Shown: positions 49,598 to 62,500 of the stretch, in pieces | Layout of the letters: every line of letters begins with the position of its first letter | Position numbering within the stretch: the stretch's first letter is position 1 | Source of the DNA: Helopsaltes ochotensis | Taxonomy: Eukaryota; Chordata; Aves; Passeriformes; Locustellidae | Assembly (NCBI GenBank): GCA_013400155.1 | Contig: VXBM01001629.1 | Span: 23,084-87,083 of the forward strand | Direction of reading: 5' to 3' | Length of the DNA: 64,000 bases | Notes under the pieces: model-generated | Databases searched by the model: none | The model's input: only the letters and a program-made list of their open reading frames with translations | What the model was told of the DNA's origin: nothing | Made by a program: the position numbers and the translations under genes

Positions 49598-51171
49598 TGT
49601 TATGGGTTGACATAGTTTGGTTTTCGTTAAAGAAAAATGTAAAGTATTTCCCTGTCAGTACTGTGAGGTTGTTTTGATAGGGAGGGGCAGATAGGCACCA
49701 TCTTGTGCTTTAGGTATTGGCAAGTTGTTTGTCCACTGAGAAAACAGCTTTGGAGGTACACATATAAAGCTGAGATTATCCAAGCACTTCCTCTTCTTCC
49801 TTTCCTTGACAACGAACAGGTAACACCTTAGCCAGGTCGGTTCTGTCACTTTCCCCCCCCCACCACTTCCTGCGGGGGCAAGGGGGGGAGGCTGGCTGAG
49901 TCCGGCTGGGTTCAGGCCGCCTTCCCATGTTCCCAACAGCTCCTGGGCTTGTCAAGTAACATTGTAAAAAAGGGTGGCCCTGCAGCCTCCTGGCTCGGGG
50001 CCAGGCCTGGATGGGCCTTCTAGAGGGCCGCTGCCCGCTCAGGAGTGACTCAGGCCGGCTCCAGACCTCCCCTCCGGCCCTCTGCCCTGTGAAGGAAGAA
50101 GACCGCAGCTTGGGGCTGCAGCGGCCACTCTAACTAGGCCGCACCTCAGGTTCTTTGGCTAGCCCAGAGGTGGATAGCATCCCGCACTCCCCCCTTGCCA
50201 TCGGCGCAGCCTTAAATTTTGACACCATGAACTTACATCTGATAAACACAGAACGTGAGCAAAATTTAACCATTTCTTAGTAATATAAAACTTTCAGAAC
50301 TCCAACCTTTTTCCCCGAGAGAGAAAAAAATATATATTAGTTTGAACATGGTGTGACAGCATGATGAGAAGTCTGTAGAAGAACTGATAAGATTATTGGA
50401 AGAAGGGATTGAGGAAGTGGACATTTTTGACTAGAGTTCTCTGGACGCAAGCCATAGAAATTGGACTGAATATCCCTTTAAATTATGGAAAAGTTATGCA
50501 TTTAAGGAGATGTTGTGCAAATTTGTATGTGGATTTTTGAGCAAAAGTGCTTGTGATAGACATTGAGATACTTGAACTGAGATGAAGATGAAAAGTAATG
50601 ATATTTCTCTTCCCTGTGATGAAGAATCCTTTGCTTGTAGAATTGTGCATCTTTAAAAGGTGACCCCCTAAAATACAAAAGTCTTAGAACTATAGCCCAT
50701 TATGCAGCTTGGAAACTGCTAATGGGAAGGGTCATAAAAGCAGAGTTTTCCTACCCAGCAATTTTTTTTTTATAGCAATTAAAACCCACAAGCAAACTGT
50801 TTTAAGTTATCAATGAGATCCATAAGACACCAAGAGAAACTCCTCTCCCAAAGAATAAAAGATTATGTTTAGATGGTAAACTGACTAAAAATCATGGTTT
50901 TGTCTCTCTATGTTGGTTTGTGAGGAATGTGAATAGTTTGTAGAAGAAAAGTTTTGAAGTTTCAATTTTTCTTTTTTTTCTTTTTTTTCTTTCTATTTGT
51001 ATTCTTTAGCATGTAAAAATAAACTATGCATGTAACTTCCAAGTTTAAGCCTGTTGTGCTTTTTATTTTCTCCTAGTTAAATCTCACAAAATTAATAAAT
51101 AAAATTTAGCAAACGTGAAACCACCACATTTATTTTTAGTGTTTCCACCCAGTTAGAACCAAAGCAGAACA
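49598..51171 (+). mobile_element. complete 5' LTR of an ERV remnant, 1574 bp
   Basis: Starts TGTTATGGGTTGACATAG and ends GAACCAAAGCAGAACA. GATAT (49593-49597) lies directly before it and recurs after the second LTR piece at 51555-51559, so both belong to one integration with a 5-bp duplication. A TATA element (CATATAAAGC) is at 49761-49770. A GC-rich CpG-dense section at 49840-50215 is followed by AT-rich DNA, a T-rich tract and AATAAA at about 51018. The first 400 bases match the minus-strand LTR at 146-1001. The last 90 bases before the end show G-to-A changes relative to the copy at 1-145, while the middle keeps normal G content. Confidence 0.85.
49761..49770 (+). promoter_or_regulatory. 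LTR TATA box
   Basis: CATATAAAGC about 165 bases from the LTR start, directly upstream of the GC-rich section, in the expected U3/R position. The related LTR on the minus strand has GATAAAGC at the matching place. Confidence 0.65.
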
Positions 51172-51193
51172 TTTATTTTGGTGGAGAATGCCA
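51172..51193 (+). other. 22-bp primer-binding-site-like remnant
   Basis: Directly after the LTR end lies TTTATTTTGGTGGAGAATGCCA, a short spacer followed by a TGG-starting stretch, as expected at a retroviral primer binding site. It resembles TTTTTGGTGAATAGTGCCC on the minus strand of the repeat at 9975-10210. All further internal sequence is missing. The matching tRNA could not be determined by eye. Confidence 0.45.
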
Positions 51194-51554
51194 CCATCAA
51201 CACTAAAAAAAACCTCCTCTCCCAAAGTAATAGCAAATTATATTTAAATAGCAAACTAACTGAAAATCATGGTTTTATCTCTCCATGTTAGTTTATAAAA
51301 AATGTGAATAGTTTATAAAAGAAAAGAAAAAATTTAAAGTTTCAATTTTCTTTTTTTTTCTCTTTTTTTTTCTTTCTATTTTTATTCTTTAATATATAAA
51401 AATAAACTATAGATGTAACTTCCAAGTTTAGGCCTATTATACTTTTTATTTTCTTCTAATCAAATCTCACAAAATTAATAAACAAAATTTAACAAACATA
51501 AAACAACCACATTTATTTTTAATGTTTCCACCCAGTTAAAACCAAAACAAAACA
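51194..51554 (+). mobile_element. 3' part of the second LTR, G-to-A hypermutated
   Basis: Aligns with 50820-51171 over its whole length and ends AAAACCAAAACAAAACA, directly before the GATAT duplication. By hand alignment about 30 positions are G in the first LTR and A here, against about 3 in the reverse direction. Examples are GTTGGTTTGTGAGGAATG to GTTAGTTTATAAAAAATG and CCTGTTGTGCT to CCTATTATACT. The 5' two-thirds of this LTR and all coding sequence were lost, probably in one internal deletion. Confidence 0.85.
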
Positions 51555-51590
51555 GATATGAATAATAGTTAGTTTATCATAGGGTACAAA

Positions 51591-52038
51591 TGTAGAATTT
51601 GGGATTTTAGAACGGGGGCTCGAAGAGGCAAGATGGAGGAATCTGGGTGTGTCCCTGTCCTTCTTGTTCTTCTTCTTGTCTACCATCTTCTGCTGTGATG
51701 GTGGCACATCGGGATTGGATTAGAGTAGAAGTGACCTGTCTAACATAGGTGGTAGGTATTGATAATTGTAAACATAGAACACATAGTACTTAGTATAATG
51801 AGTTAAGACCACCAAGTGAGTGGGCAGTCAGTTTTTGATCTGAGCTGCAGCAAGAACCTTAGCAGGGCAGAGAAAGAATATATAGATAAGAAATAATAAA
51901 CAACCTTGAGAAACTGAGCCAACAAATCTTGACCTCTTTTTCTGCTTCTAGCACAGGACCTGAAGAAAAGGACTCTTGACCTATGCATCTTGGGGACACC
52001 AACCGTATGGAGACGTATCCAGCAGATTCACTTGTTCA
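51591..52038 (+). mobile_element. solo ERVK-type LTR, 448 bp
   Basis: Starts TGTAGAATTTGGG and ends CACTTGTTCA, with TACAAA on both sides (51585-51590 and 52039-52044), an exact 6-bp duplication typical of ERVK (class II) integration. AATAAA lies at 51895-51900, followed by CAACCTTGAGAAACTGAG. It sits 31 bases after the target duplication of the preceding ERV remnant. No internal sequence remains. Confidence 0.88.
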
Positions 52039-52044
52039 TACAAA

Positions 52045-52876
52045 AAACATTATTTGTATTTCAACTTTAAAATTAAAATTCACTCTGATGCAACTTGAAT
52101 GCTGAGTTTGCAGTTTGTAAATAATTTTTAAGTGTTTCCGTAAAGGCTAGGGTAGGTGGGGAAGCCAAAACCTAAGTTCAGTCATGTTTATGCTGCTCTC
52201 TCTGGGAGTCTGTGTAACACAAAAATGGGACAGTGCAAGAGAAAGTCTTTCTGCATCTCTTGATTAAAATAAGGATCAATACAATCAAAAAGGCCTCTAG
52301 AAAAAACACCTGTTCAATATGTACTCATGGTTTTTGATAAATTAGGCTGGAACTGCAAAATAGGTCATGAAACAGAATTCTAATTCTACAGAAATTCTGA
52401 AATCTGCTTAACATTTCTTAAATTTAATTTAGATTTTTTTTTTTTAATTTAGTTTGAAAAGACTATTAAGAAATGTTCCAAAGGTCCTGGAAGAAATAGG
52501 AGAGCTGTTAGAGAGCTTGCACATTGAGAAGACTGCAGGTATTTCAATCTGAGAAAGCTGAAGATAACACAGAACACAGGCTTCCTTGAAACTTCATTAT
52601 CACATGACAAATTTAGTGTTTCATATAAAGATCATCAGATCAGACTTAATAATAAATGAACAAAGTTAATTGCCTGCCTCTTCAAGTTACTGTAAGAAAT
52701 CAAAGTTAAAGTAGTTCCAAGTGTGTTTAGTTTGTGTAGAGAAAGAATTAATATTCCAAACAGATAATATCGTCCTGTAACTTCATAATAAATCTATATC
52801 CCTGTGCACCACTCAATACATTCTAATTCACTTACCCTGCCATACCAGCTTTTACACATGTGCTGGCAGTAATTTT
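52045..52876. other. no recognised features
   Basis: AT-rich DNA between two LTR segments; a 13-base T run lies at 52434-52446. Confidence 0.5.
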
Positions 52877-52933
52877 TTTCTGAGATAATTTTTTTCAGTT
52901 GCTAATATGGGGCTGTGTTTTGGTTTTTTCTAC
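52877..52933 (+). mobile_element. short LTR fragment interrupted by another LTR
   Basis: TTTTTTTCAGTTGCTAATATG, GGGCTGTGTTTTGG matches the same motif series as 30855-30940. The match stops at the left end of the minus-strand LTR candidate that follows. Confidence 0.5.
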
Positions 52934-53559
52934 TGTGAAATATGGATTAGGAGGAAGACAAAGCAGGCTCAAAACTTTAAAGGGTACAAAGAAAACTTTA
53001 TTAACAGAATTAAAGGAAAAACAAAAAAGAAAATCAGAATAAGCTTTCAGAACACTTCTGCCCCCACACCCTCTTTTCTTTGCTGCTGACAATGTAAAGA
53101 TACAAAACCTGGAAATTTCAGTCAGTTTACCACCTCTAAAATAGTCTTTCTTCAATTCAAGTTAGGGAGAGGAATCTCTCTTGCCTTGCTGTTGAGACTT
53201 TTCCACAAGAAACAGTTCTCTTGTGGCTTCAGTGTCACAGTGAACCAGCTGCCCGGGAAAGGAAAATCTGTTCGCAGTGTGAAAAGTCCCTCTCATGCCT
53301 TGCAGCTTTCCCAAGGCTGCTTTCGTGGGCCATGTCAACTTCTGTTGAAGTCTCTCTTCTTTCAGTACCCATCAGCTGTGTCTGAAATATCTCACTGTTT
53401 AAGTATTTACTAAAAACTTGGGATAGACAACTGCTCCCTAAAATGGAGGATTTTGCTGTGGAGACAGAGAATAGCATTTGTTTACACTTGCCACAAACAA
53501 TTTTGGTAATCTTGAGCAAACACTGTTCCTCATGTGATCACAGTTTGCCAAATGAAGCA
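52934..53559 (-). mobile_element. probable solo ERV LTR, 626 bp, minus strand
   Basis: The proposed ends are TGTGAAATATGG...AAATGAAGCA with CTAC on both sides (52930-52933 and 53560-53563), a 4-bp duplication. On the minus strand AATAAA (TTAATAAAG, plus about 53000) lies near the 3' end. The minus frame at 53235-53519 and plus frame at 53186-53413 have no recognised domains. The 4-bp repeat is short enough to arise by chance, so the limits are provisional. Confidence 0.5.
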
Positions 53560-53563
53560 CTAC

Positions 53564-56500
53564 ATCCAACCTCATTAGCTAAAATCCAGCTTCTTCTTCA
53601 GGCAGTACAATGAACAACTTCATTTGTTGCCAGATTACTCCATCGCTAATTTCCTTTGCCAAAGGAAGTTGGAATTGTCATATATCTGAAGATGCCACAA
53701 TGAAAATGGGTTGGCACAATTGTGTTGAGAAACTTCTCTTGTATGAGAAATTTCCAAGTCAACACAATGAGTAGTGACTTGAAACAGATATGTTTCTGAT
53801 ATATTTTGTGATATATTCCTGCCTGTTACTGCCTATACTGTTTCTGATATATTCCTGCCTATCCTGGATACTCCAGGATATCAGGATACTCCAAGAAACA
53901 GACTAGTCATGTTGACATGCATGCCTTAAGAATGGAGGGGAATACAGGAAATCTTCTGATATTTAAATTAAATTCCTTCTACTGAAATGACAAAATTAAT
54001 AAAAACACTGATTCTCTAATGGCCACAGTCCCCATCAGAGCAGTATTCTGATAAGGTCATAACAGATCCAGTCCATTCCAGTGGTATTAGAGATACCATA
54101 ACAGCACTGTTGAAAACAGTTAGTTTCAGGAAATATTGTAACTCTAGAGAAACATGTAAAACTTTGGACTGAGCAGTAATCTTTGGCAAAATGTTACATT
54201 TATTCTGACTTTTTTTTCCCCTCCTGACACTATTTTTGGTACAAAGAGTTCTTTCTTTTGCAGAAGATATATCTCAGAACCTTTGACCTTACCTGAGAGT
54301 AATAAAGAAAACAGCTCCCTCCTTTTTCTTTTTTATAACTTAAACTGGAATATACAGCAAAGAAATAAATAAGTAGGCAACAAAGGTATGTTTTCAACTT
54401 CCTAAAGATACAGCAACTAAATCTACTTCATTAAAAGAGATCTGTTCCTTTGTATTCTTCCTCTCTATCCTGGCCACTGGCAAAGTTGCATTATTATCCT
54501 ATGAGTCATTCTTTCTTCAAAATATCTCTCTGGGTAGTACTTGTTAATTAAACTTTCTCATCCTCTCTTCCTCTTTCTTTCTAACAGTTGTTAGCAGTAT
54601 TCTTGAATCCTCTCTTTTGAATAGATATCTATATGCAATCTCCCATTATCAGAATAGTGGGAAAGAGCTGACTATCTTTTCCTATGTGTGCCCATTGAGC
54701 ACACAATTACTAATTATATGAAGTATGCCCTGTGAGAATTTAAATAGTAAATTTTCTTCATCTCTTCGGGACAATGTCATCTATTGTGCAATGTGTCTTT
54801 GGAGGTATTTTAGCTAGTGAATTTGAAAGGTTCTCCAGTTTCATAAAGAAAAATGTGGAACATCTGTCCCTTTTCTGTAGATGTGACTGCAGTAGCTAAA
54901 GCAGCCTGCTGCTCAGAAATGCAGAGTAGGAAATAAAATGTCATTTGAATACATGTGGTAATAGCCTGGTAGTAGTGCCCTAGCCAAAGTAAATACCCAT
55001 CAGATGTGTTTCTTGTAAAATCATACATACTGATTTCTTAATTTCATTTTTATGAAAGAATAGCAAAACATTTTCCACAGAAAGTAGGTTTGATTCCCAA
55101 CCATATAAACAGACATACTTACTTTATTATAAGCCTGTCCTAGAAAATGCACAGAGAAGTAACTGAGAGAAATACCTGACTACAAATGAAAAGAAAATAC
55201 AGCTGTTATTTATGCTTAGCGAAACAAATTCACAGGATGGCTCTGTAGAAGGCCAAGAAGTTACAGCTTATGTTTTTATCCATATTCATTTAAGGCCTAG
55301 GTCTGTACAGAGTAACAGCTCTAACTTTAAGCATATGGAGGGATAAGGAAGGTAAAATAAGACTGAAGAGTTGCTGACATATTGGAGCAGCAAGGTAAGC
55401 AGAGAGAAAGCCTGAGCTGAGTAACACCTTCATCTGAAGTCAGACCTTCACCATGGAGGCTATTGTAGATATGAATAATTTGAAAGAATGAGAAGACGAC
55501 AATTAGGGCAGAATGGGAAGGTAGAATTCAGCAAATAATTTATCCTAGACAAAGGAAACCCTGGAGCAAAAAACAGGAAAAGAATCTAACTCTTGAAAAA
55601 TCAATCCAGACCTCATCCACAATGCCATACCTTTTGTAAGCAAAGACAAACCAACACACACTGACGTGTTCTGGGTACCTATGACTGCCTCAGATCTGAC
55701 TTGGTAAATCCCCCAAAGTCCCTTAAAGACCTAAATTTCTATGGATTCAGAAATCAGATAAATAGAAGGAGGATGGAACATTTTATGAGTGATTTTTGAT
55801 CTTTTTACTTCTGTCATGTATGAACATCAAAAGCATTTGTTGGGACTGCAGTTGTCAAGTAGTAAGCCAGCAAGTGAAAACAGCTGTCTATCCTCAGCAC
55901 CAACAAACACGAATAGATCTGTCATCATAATTACAGAGCTGGACTGTCTTCAAATACCAACAACAGTCTGCACTGCGAGCAATGTCAAATAAGCCTGACT
56001 CAACCAGTTTAGAATCCATTTTTTCTATAAAGCGTAATGACAGCCCTTCTCTTCTATGAAAAGTTGAAAAACTTTCTGTGTAAGGAAGTCTGTTATCTCT
56101 CATGTTAAATATTTCATGACTTGCTAAAATAAATTTTTCTATAAATCAAAAAGTGATTTTCACGTTTAATAAAATAATTATGCCATTTGTTTATGTGCAC
56201 ATAATTTTAACTTGATTACACTCCAAGAACGTTGTTTCCTTATTACAGCAGTAACTGTCTTTGAATGGATCTCTCACAAGTGTTGTTTAGATACATACAG
56301 TAGCACAAGGCACTACAATGGAATACTGAATGGAATTTTCATGCCTAAATCAATGCACATTGGCAAGAAAGTGACCAAGAGATATCTGAAAGTACATCTT
56401 GGTTTAGGAGTGGTCTAGACAAAGATGAATCTTATTAAGAAAGAAATTTTATAATATAAATATCATACTGTCAGTAGATCTGGACAGCAGATTTACAATG

Positions 56501-59500
56501 AATATTACCGTGAATATTCTCTACCATTGAATATGAAAAAGAAACCGTAGGAAAAGAGCTTGAGACAATTTGCCTTGGAACACAGAAGAAGAACCAAAAA
56601 TAAGAGCATTTGAATCAATTCCCAGTCTGTCTTCTGAACCAAACCTGTATACTGACTGCCCTCCGGAAAGCAGATTACAGTCCTCAGATGTGCAGATTGC
56701 CATTTTGAAATTACAACTTCTAATATCTGTTCTGTAAGGATATAATTTCTCTTTGGTCTGGATATTGTTATGTAGTCAATTCTCAACAGAAGGCAAGCCA
56801 GAATACTCTGCTTCCCATCATGCATTACTTCTACATTCCCAAATTTTTTAGCTCATTCCAGTCAACCAGACAACCAAAGTACAAAAGAAGTAAAATCATT
56901 AAGCAACTGAAATTACAGGTCACCAGTACAAATATCCATATAAACCAAACTGGCTATATAGCCAAAAACATTTGCCGTTCAAAATCTTCTAGCCTGAGGG
57001 TTTGCACATATCTGACATGAAGTTTTGTTAAATGCGCACTTTCATAGCAAGTGGTAGTATTTTTAATGTGCAAAGTGCACTACTTTTGACTTACTACATT
57101 ATCTTGTATTCATCTAAAAGAAGCAGCCTTAATTAAAAAAGAGGGAAGGAACAGAAGTATGTAAAAAGAAGAACTGTATAAAAAGAGTGAGCGAGACTGC
57201 AGTTGATTGGTAATTTCAGAAAAGAATAAACAAAAAGGAGTTTCAAATTCATTGTCACAGTACCAAACAAATATCTTGGTTTGATTTGATTTTTATGTAT
57301 GTGCATGCTCCTGAAAACTTGTAGCACATAGCGGAAATTTTTAATTACAAGATGCAGTGTCATTATAGTCTGATCTTTTTTCACTTAAAATCAGCTGAAA
57401 CAGCTCACTGAAGGAATTTGTAAAGGTTTTAGAAGAGAAATGTTGTGCAGTAACACACTTGAATTGAACAGTCCTTGTAATTGTAACTGATAGCTACCAA
57501 TGGATTAAATGAGGGACATTTTCTGAAATAAAAATTGATGATGATTCCTCTCCTAGGTCCATATTGCAGAGTGTAGGTTCAAGCCCAAGTTCAGTATTAT
57601 TGTCACCTCCCTTTCCCTCCCTCTCTAGCAATTCCCCACATGGTCCCTGGATACAGAAGCCAAAGACAGGTATGAAAGCTCTTGGCCACTTCATTTTTCT
57701 TCTATGACATTTTTAGATAGTTTCTCCCTCTGACCCACAGCTCTCAGAAAAGGATGAGCACCGTTTGGTGTTTATAAATACAAATATAGCTGTGCACACA
57801 TGGAAACACATATGTGTTATGTTGCATAAGGCAACACAGTGAACATGGTATAAGTAATCTTAATTCAGCTGAGCATTAGAGTAAGCACAAAGGAAGATGT
57901 GGATTTAAATATAGCTCTTCAGGAGTGGTTTTCACAGCATCACAATGTATACCTACCTTGTAGGTCCTATCAGAGAATTGACTGGAACTTCTAACCATTC
58001 TGAAAAAAATGTAATCATTATATAGAACAAGAAACAGAAGCAGCATGTGTATGTGACATTGGTTCCCAATTTGAATCTTGTAAGAATTAGCTGGTTTTAA
58101 TTGTTACTATTTGTTGTTTAAGCTGTCATTATTCCACTTCACACTAAAAATCAGTAAATATCAGGAGTTCATTCACATTTCTAAAGGTCATTTTTGTTTC
58201 AGGGAAATCTGAGATCTCAGAAACATAAACCAAAATGCAATCTCAGTATGGTTTACACACTTTCTTTTTCAGGTTTTCTTCATAATTTATGGGTCAGAAA
58301 CAGAGAGAAACTTGTATCCATTCAGGATCCACTTTCAACTGATGATGAAACATTGGTTTTTATAGTATATCTCTGATGAGGTATATAAAAAAAGTATGGT
58401 ATTTTCTATGAAATATTAAGTCTCTCTGTACCTTTAATGTACTCTAGAACCATGCTGATTGAGGGATTACATTTTTAGGCTTGCTTTCCAGAATAGAAGA
58501 AGCTGCATTTAAAATAGGCATTATTGTTAAATACAGTATTCTTCTCCATGACTAAGGTTTGCAGAATATCTTTCAAATTTCACACAGGTATATGTGAAGA
58601 ATGTACAAGTAAGAGAGAATTAAATACACTATCTTAGATCTACAAAAGATGATCTCAAAATTAAAAAGTATCATGTTATTTGTAGGTGTGAAGCTAAGGG
58701 AAGACCTTTGAGATTCAAAAAAGCTATTATTTGAGATATAATAAGCCACGATCTCTACTTCTAATTACGCAACCCAGAGAGAATAGATAGATATCCTCAA
58801 GAATGAACCTCCGAAACCCACTCATCTTTTATGCTAGCTTGTAGAGAGAAAGGAAGAGAATGGATACATTTCAACTCTATCCTTACTGGATGGTGGATAA
58901 GTCTGTAAGAGTTACAAATATTTCTTAGATATTGTCTGTAATCACGTATACAATAATGTAATTAAAGGTCCAAAACCACACCAAAAATTAAAGTCTTGTC
59001 TAAAGAAGTGGTGATTCACAAGGAATTAAATACATAAAACCTGGTTTGGGTCTGAGTCATGTGGAGCTCAGTGTACTTCTGATTTTTGCCAAAGGCAATT
59101 GTAATAACGTTGAAAAAGATTAAAATTTTAAATATGATTAAACTCATTAAGAACTTGTTTTGAAGCTTAAGTGGATGTGGCAGTAGAGAACAGGCTTGGA
59201 TGCAACTGTGAATCATGCCTATTTCACTTTGAGAAGCTGCTCTCCAAACACTTGAGTTGTACTCCATGGTTAGGAAAATGAGCTAAACTGGTCCCAGTGC
59301 AGTGCTGCTGCAAAGTGAACAAGTTCACTGACCCATAAATGGTGCTTGTGGTAGGGCCTCTGCAACTCCTGTCTCCTGCCAACCATGTAATAACCTGAAC
59401 TTTATCTGGAACTGATAAGAAATGAAACTGAGAAGGAGGAATGGTTGAGCAAACTAAATACGAAACGTTTCTGTTTAAAAAAATGCCAGAAGCTTGTCAA

Positions 59501-62500
59501 TAGTGATTTAAATATGTGGGATGAGCCACATCCTGCAGACGTCATTTTTCTCATCACTTTCTCTACAGCTTATTTAGATTATACAACAACTTCTAAGTGT
59601 TTATATATAGATGTGAGGAGTCACACTTCGAGAAAACAGAAGATAATTAGAAAATGAGAGAAAAGCATCACTTCTTTTTTGTAAGAAACACCATTGTGAC
59701 TCTCTAATAGAGTTTATACTTCTCCTGATAGAGCTCATTAGCTCTCGTCTTTAACTACAGAATTCTAGTTTTTCTGCTTTTTGATAAAAAGTTTGTGAAT
59801 TATTAAGAATTATTCTTTTTCCCACTGGTGGTAAAGAAGAAGCTACAGGTTATCCTCAACCAGAAGAGTCTGCACTTGCCTGTAAAATACACAATTGCAT
59901 TTGAAGCTTCCACTAATAAAGCTGGTCACTGTCATTTATTTCCAGAAAGATTTAAAATAGGATATGCACTTCCTCATACTGTTTACAAAGGAAACATTTT
60001 CTAAACAAAGGTTAGAAATAACTAGATACTTTCTTTAGGCAGACACAGTAAAAGAGGCAGTATCATAAAACAAAATATTTTTTTCTTCCAGGTATAAAGT
60101 CCGTGAACATATAGTTTAGCAGAGAATCACTAGTTTTTGTAGGGCTTTGTCTTCTCAGGAAACTGAATGACAGTTTCTCTGGAATGTTCATTATTTTTTC
60201 AATATTTAAGAATGAAGAAAAATCTACAAATTAGCAAATTTGATCAAATCAACAAAAAGATCAGTTACTTGTTTTGAGAATGTCAAAATAATAACTTCTA
60301 GAAACAAAATCAGAAGATATACAGTGGCCTTCACATTTCCTACTTTGAATTCTCAGTATACCTGCAAATTTGTAATTCTGACCTTTTGAGTCTGAACTTA
60401 ATAATTCTGATCTTAATAATTAACTACTGGGGGGTAGTTTTAATTTTTGCTATTTTAATGAATTCCTCAGCAGGTGAAACACCCCTTTTCAAAAGCCCAG
60501 CCCCAGTTATATGAGTCATTTAATGACCACATACATTCACAGCCTTATTTGGGTTTTTTCAAAATAACCCTAAATTAACTGGCCAACAATCTGCAACCTA
60601 TTTACAGACCCAGAACTGAACTGAAACACTAACTACAACCCGTTTTTTTCAAGGCAATATTGACTTCAGTTTCTAGCCTGGAGACTTCTCAACTTCTGAA
60701 CACTTTATACTTATACTTTTTTTAGTTTAAGGATTATTATGCCATCCCTTACATGTTCTGACTTAACAGCGTGATGGAAAGAAGCATGGTTAACAATTAA
60801 CTGTTTTGTGTAACACTAGGGAAAGATTTTGCATGAAGCTGTGCATCCTTTCATGGTTTTCACTGGAATCAGATAAACACTAAGGCAAAGGAGCATATCC
60901 AGCAATCACACTTCCAATGATTTCAAGTGGCAAGACCTAGTGTCAGACAGAATACTTTTAGTATTTCAGTCAATTTTTTTCTAGTTCTGTTCATCTATAC
61001 CTGTAGTTAAAGTGTTCCGGGAGTTTCAGTACATTACAGTGGACTTTCAGTGAAGGAATGAAATATGATTAACTTTAAGCAGATATTGCTGAATCAGGCC
61101 TGCAAACACAAACATAAAACAAATATTAATAGCTCTGTCCAATTCTCTCTAGGATAGTACTTTCAAGGAAAATGTTCAAAATCGTGTACTTTAACTAAGT
61201 AACTGTTTAACATAATAAACAACAATTTATTATGTGGAATAGACCTCAAAACAGAATGTCATATGGATGTAAATTTTCTGCTTTCATCCAGTGCTAATAA
61301 TCTTATAATTGATGAGCTGCAAATAAGCATCTTTTCCATTGCTTTATTTGGCACAAGTTCTAGGTTTCCTAAATATCTTAAGGACAAAAGATACCATCCT
61401 TCAATAGATATTTTAAAAATGCCTTTCTTTTTTAATGATAAAAGATTATTCCTGAATCACAGCAGATTATATTAACAACATGCTCATGAAAGATACAGAA
61501 TTTATTATCCCCTCTGGAATTTTCCTCTGTTGACAGCAACTCTTAGAAATAGAGTATTCTCTTTACCTTCCCAGATGCATTCTTAAAGCTTCCATATCAA
61601 AACTACTTAGTATAAGTGCATAAAAGCAGAGATGGCACACAGTTTCTTTTCTCCAAGTTCTCCAGACACTGCATGAAGCAGATCATCTCCTTTTTGAATA
61701 TTTAGTTACTCTCATTTTCCCTCAAAACAAAACAGATTTTCAACAACAGGTCTTTAGCGAGGTGCTGGAGAGTGCTGAGAACCAGGTTCTGGCTGCTTGC
61801 TTTCCATCCCAGAAGGTCAACCTCTAGATCTGAAGCAAAAATTATACTCTATAAGTTTCTACGTGAATGAGTGTACCAAAAACCAGACTTAAGGATCATC
61901 AGCTAAAAAAAAGGAAAAGCAATGGTAAAAGCTCAGTTCTTTGAATGAAAATTACTGGCATTGTACTGTTAGTACAAATTGTACATGGCATAATCCTCCT
62001 TGAAGCCCTGACAGAAATGTCACTAAAAAGATTTCAGAACCTAGTCTCTCCTTTATATTTCCTTTGCTAGTAGAGCAGGTCCCACACTGTGATTCTGCCT
62101 AATCTCCTTGTGTCATGATGCAAAATATAGCACTCTACATTCCATTTGCAGGTAAAAGTTACAGGCTGCAGCCTCTAAATGCGTAAATACTTCTCTTATA
62201 TTGTGACTGTGTTATATTCTACATCTTTTTTGATTCCAGGTCGTTTTTTTCTTTGGTATTGATCAGTACTACATGTTCATAGTAATACATTTATAGGCGC
62301 AGCTGCAATACAGATAATAAAATAACACATAATAAACAATAGTAATAATAAGCAATTGACACTAACTGAATGATGCTCTGTAATGCTACCGTAGTCCACC
62401 TGATCTGGCACAAAGCCTGAATTATCCTCATATTAAATTTGACATTCTCTTGCCCACTACAGTGAAAGATTCCTTTTCTTTACCTGCTCTCCAGTCCAAC

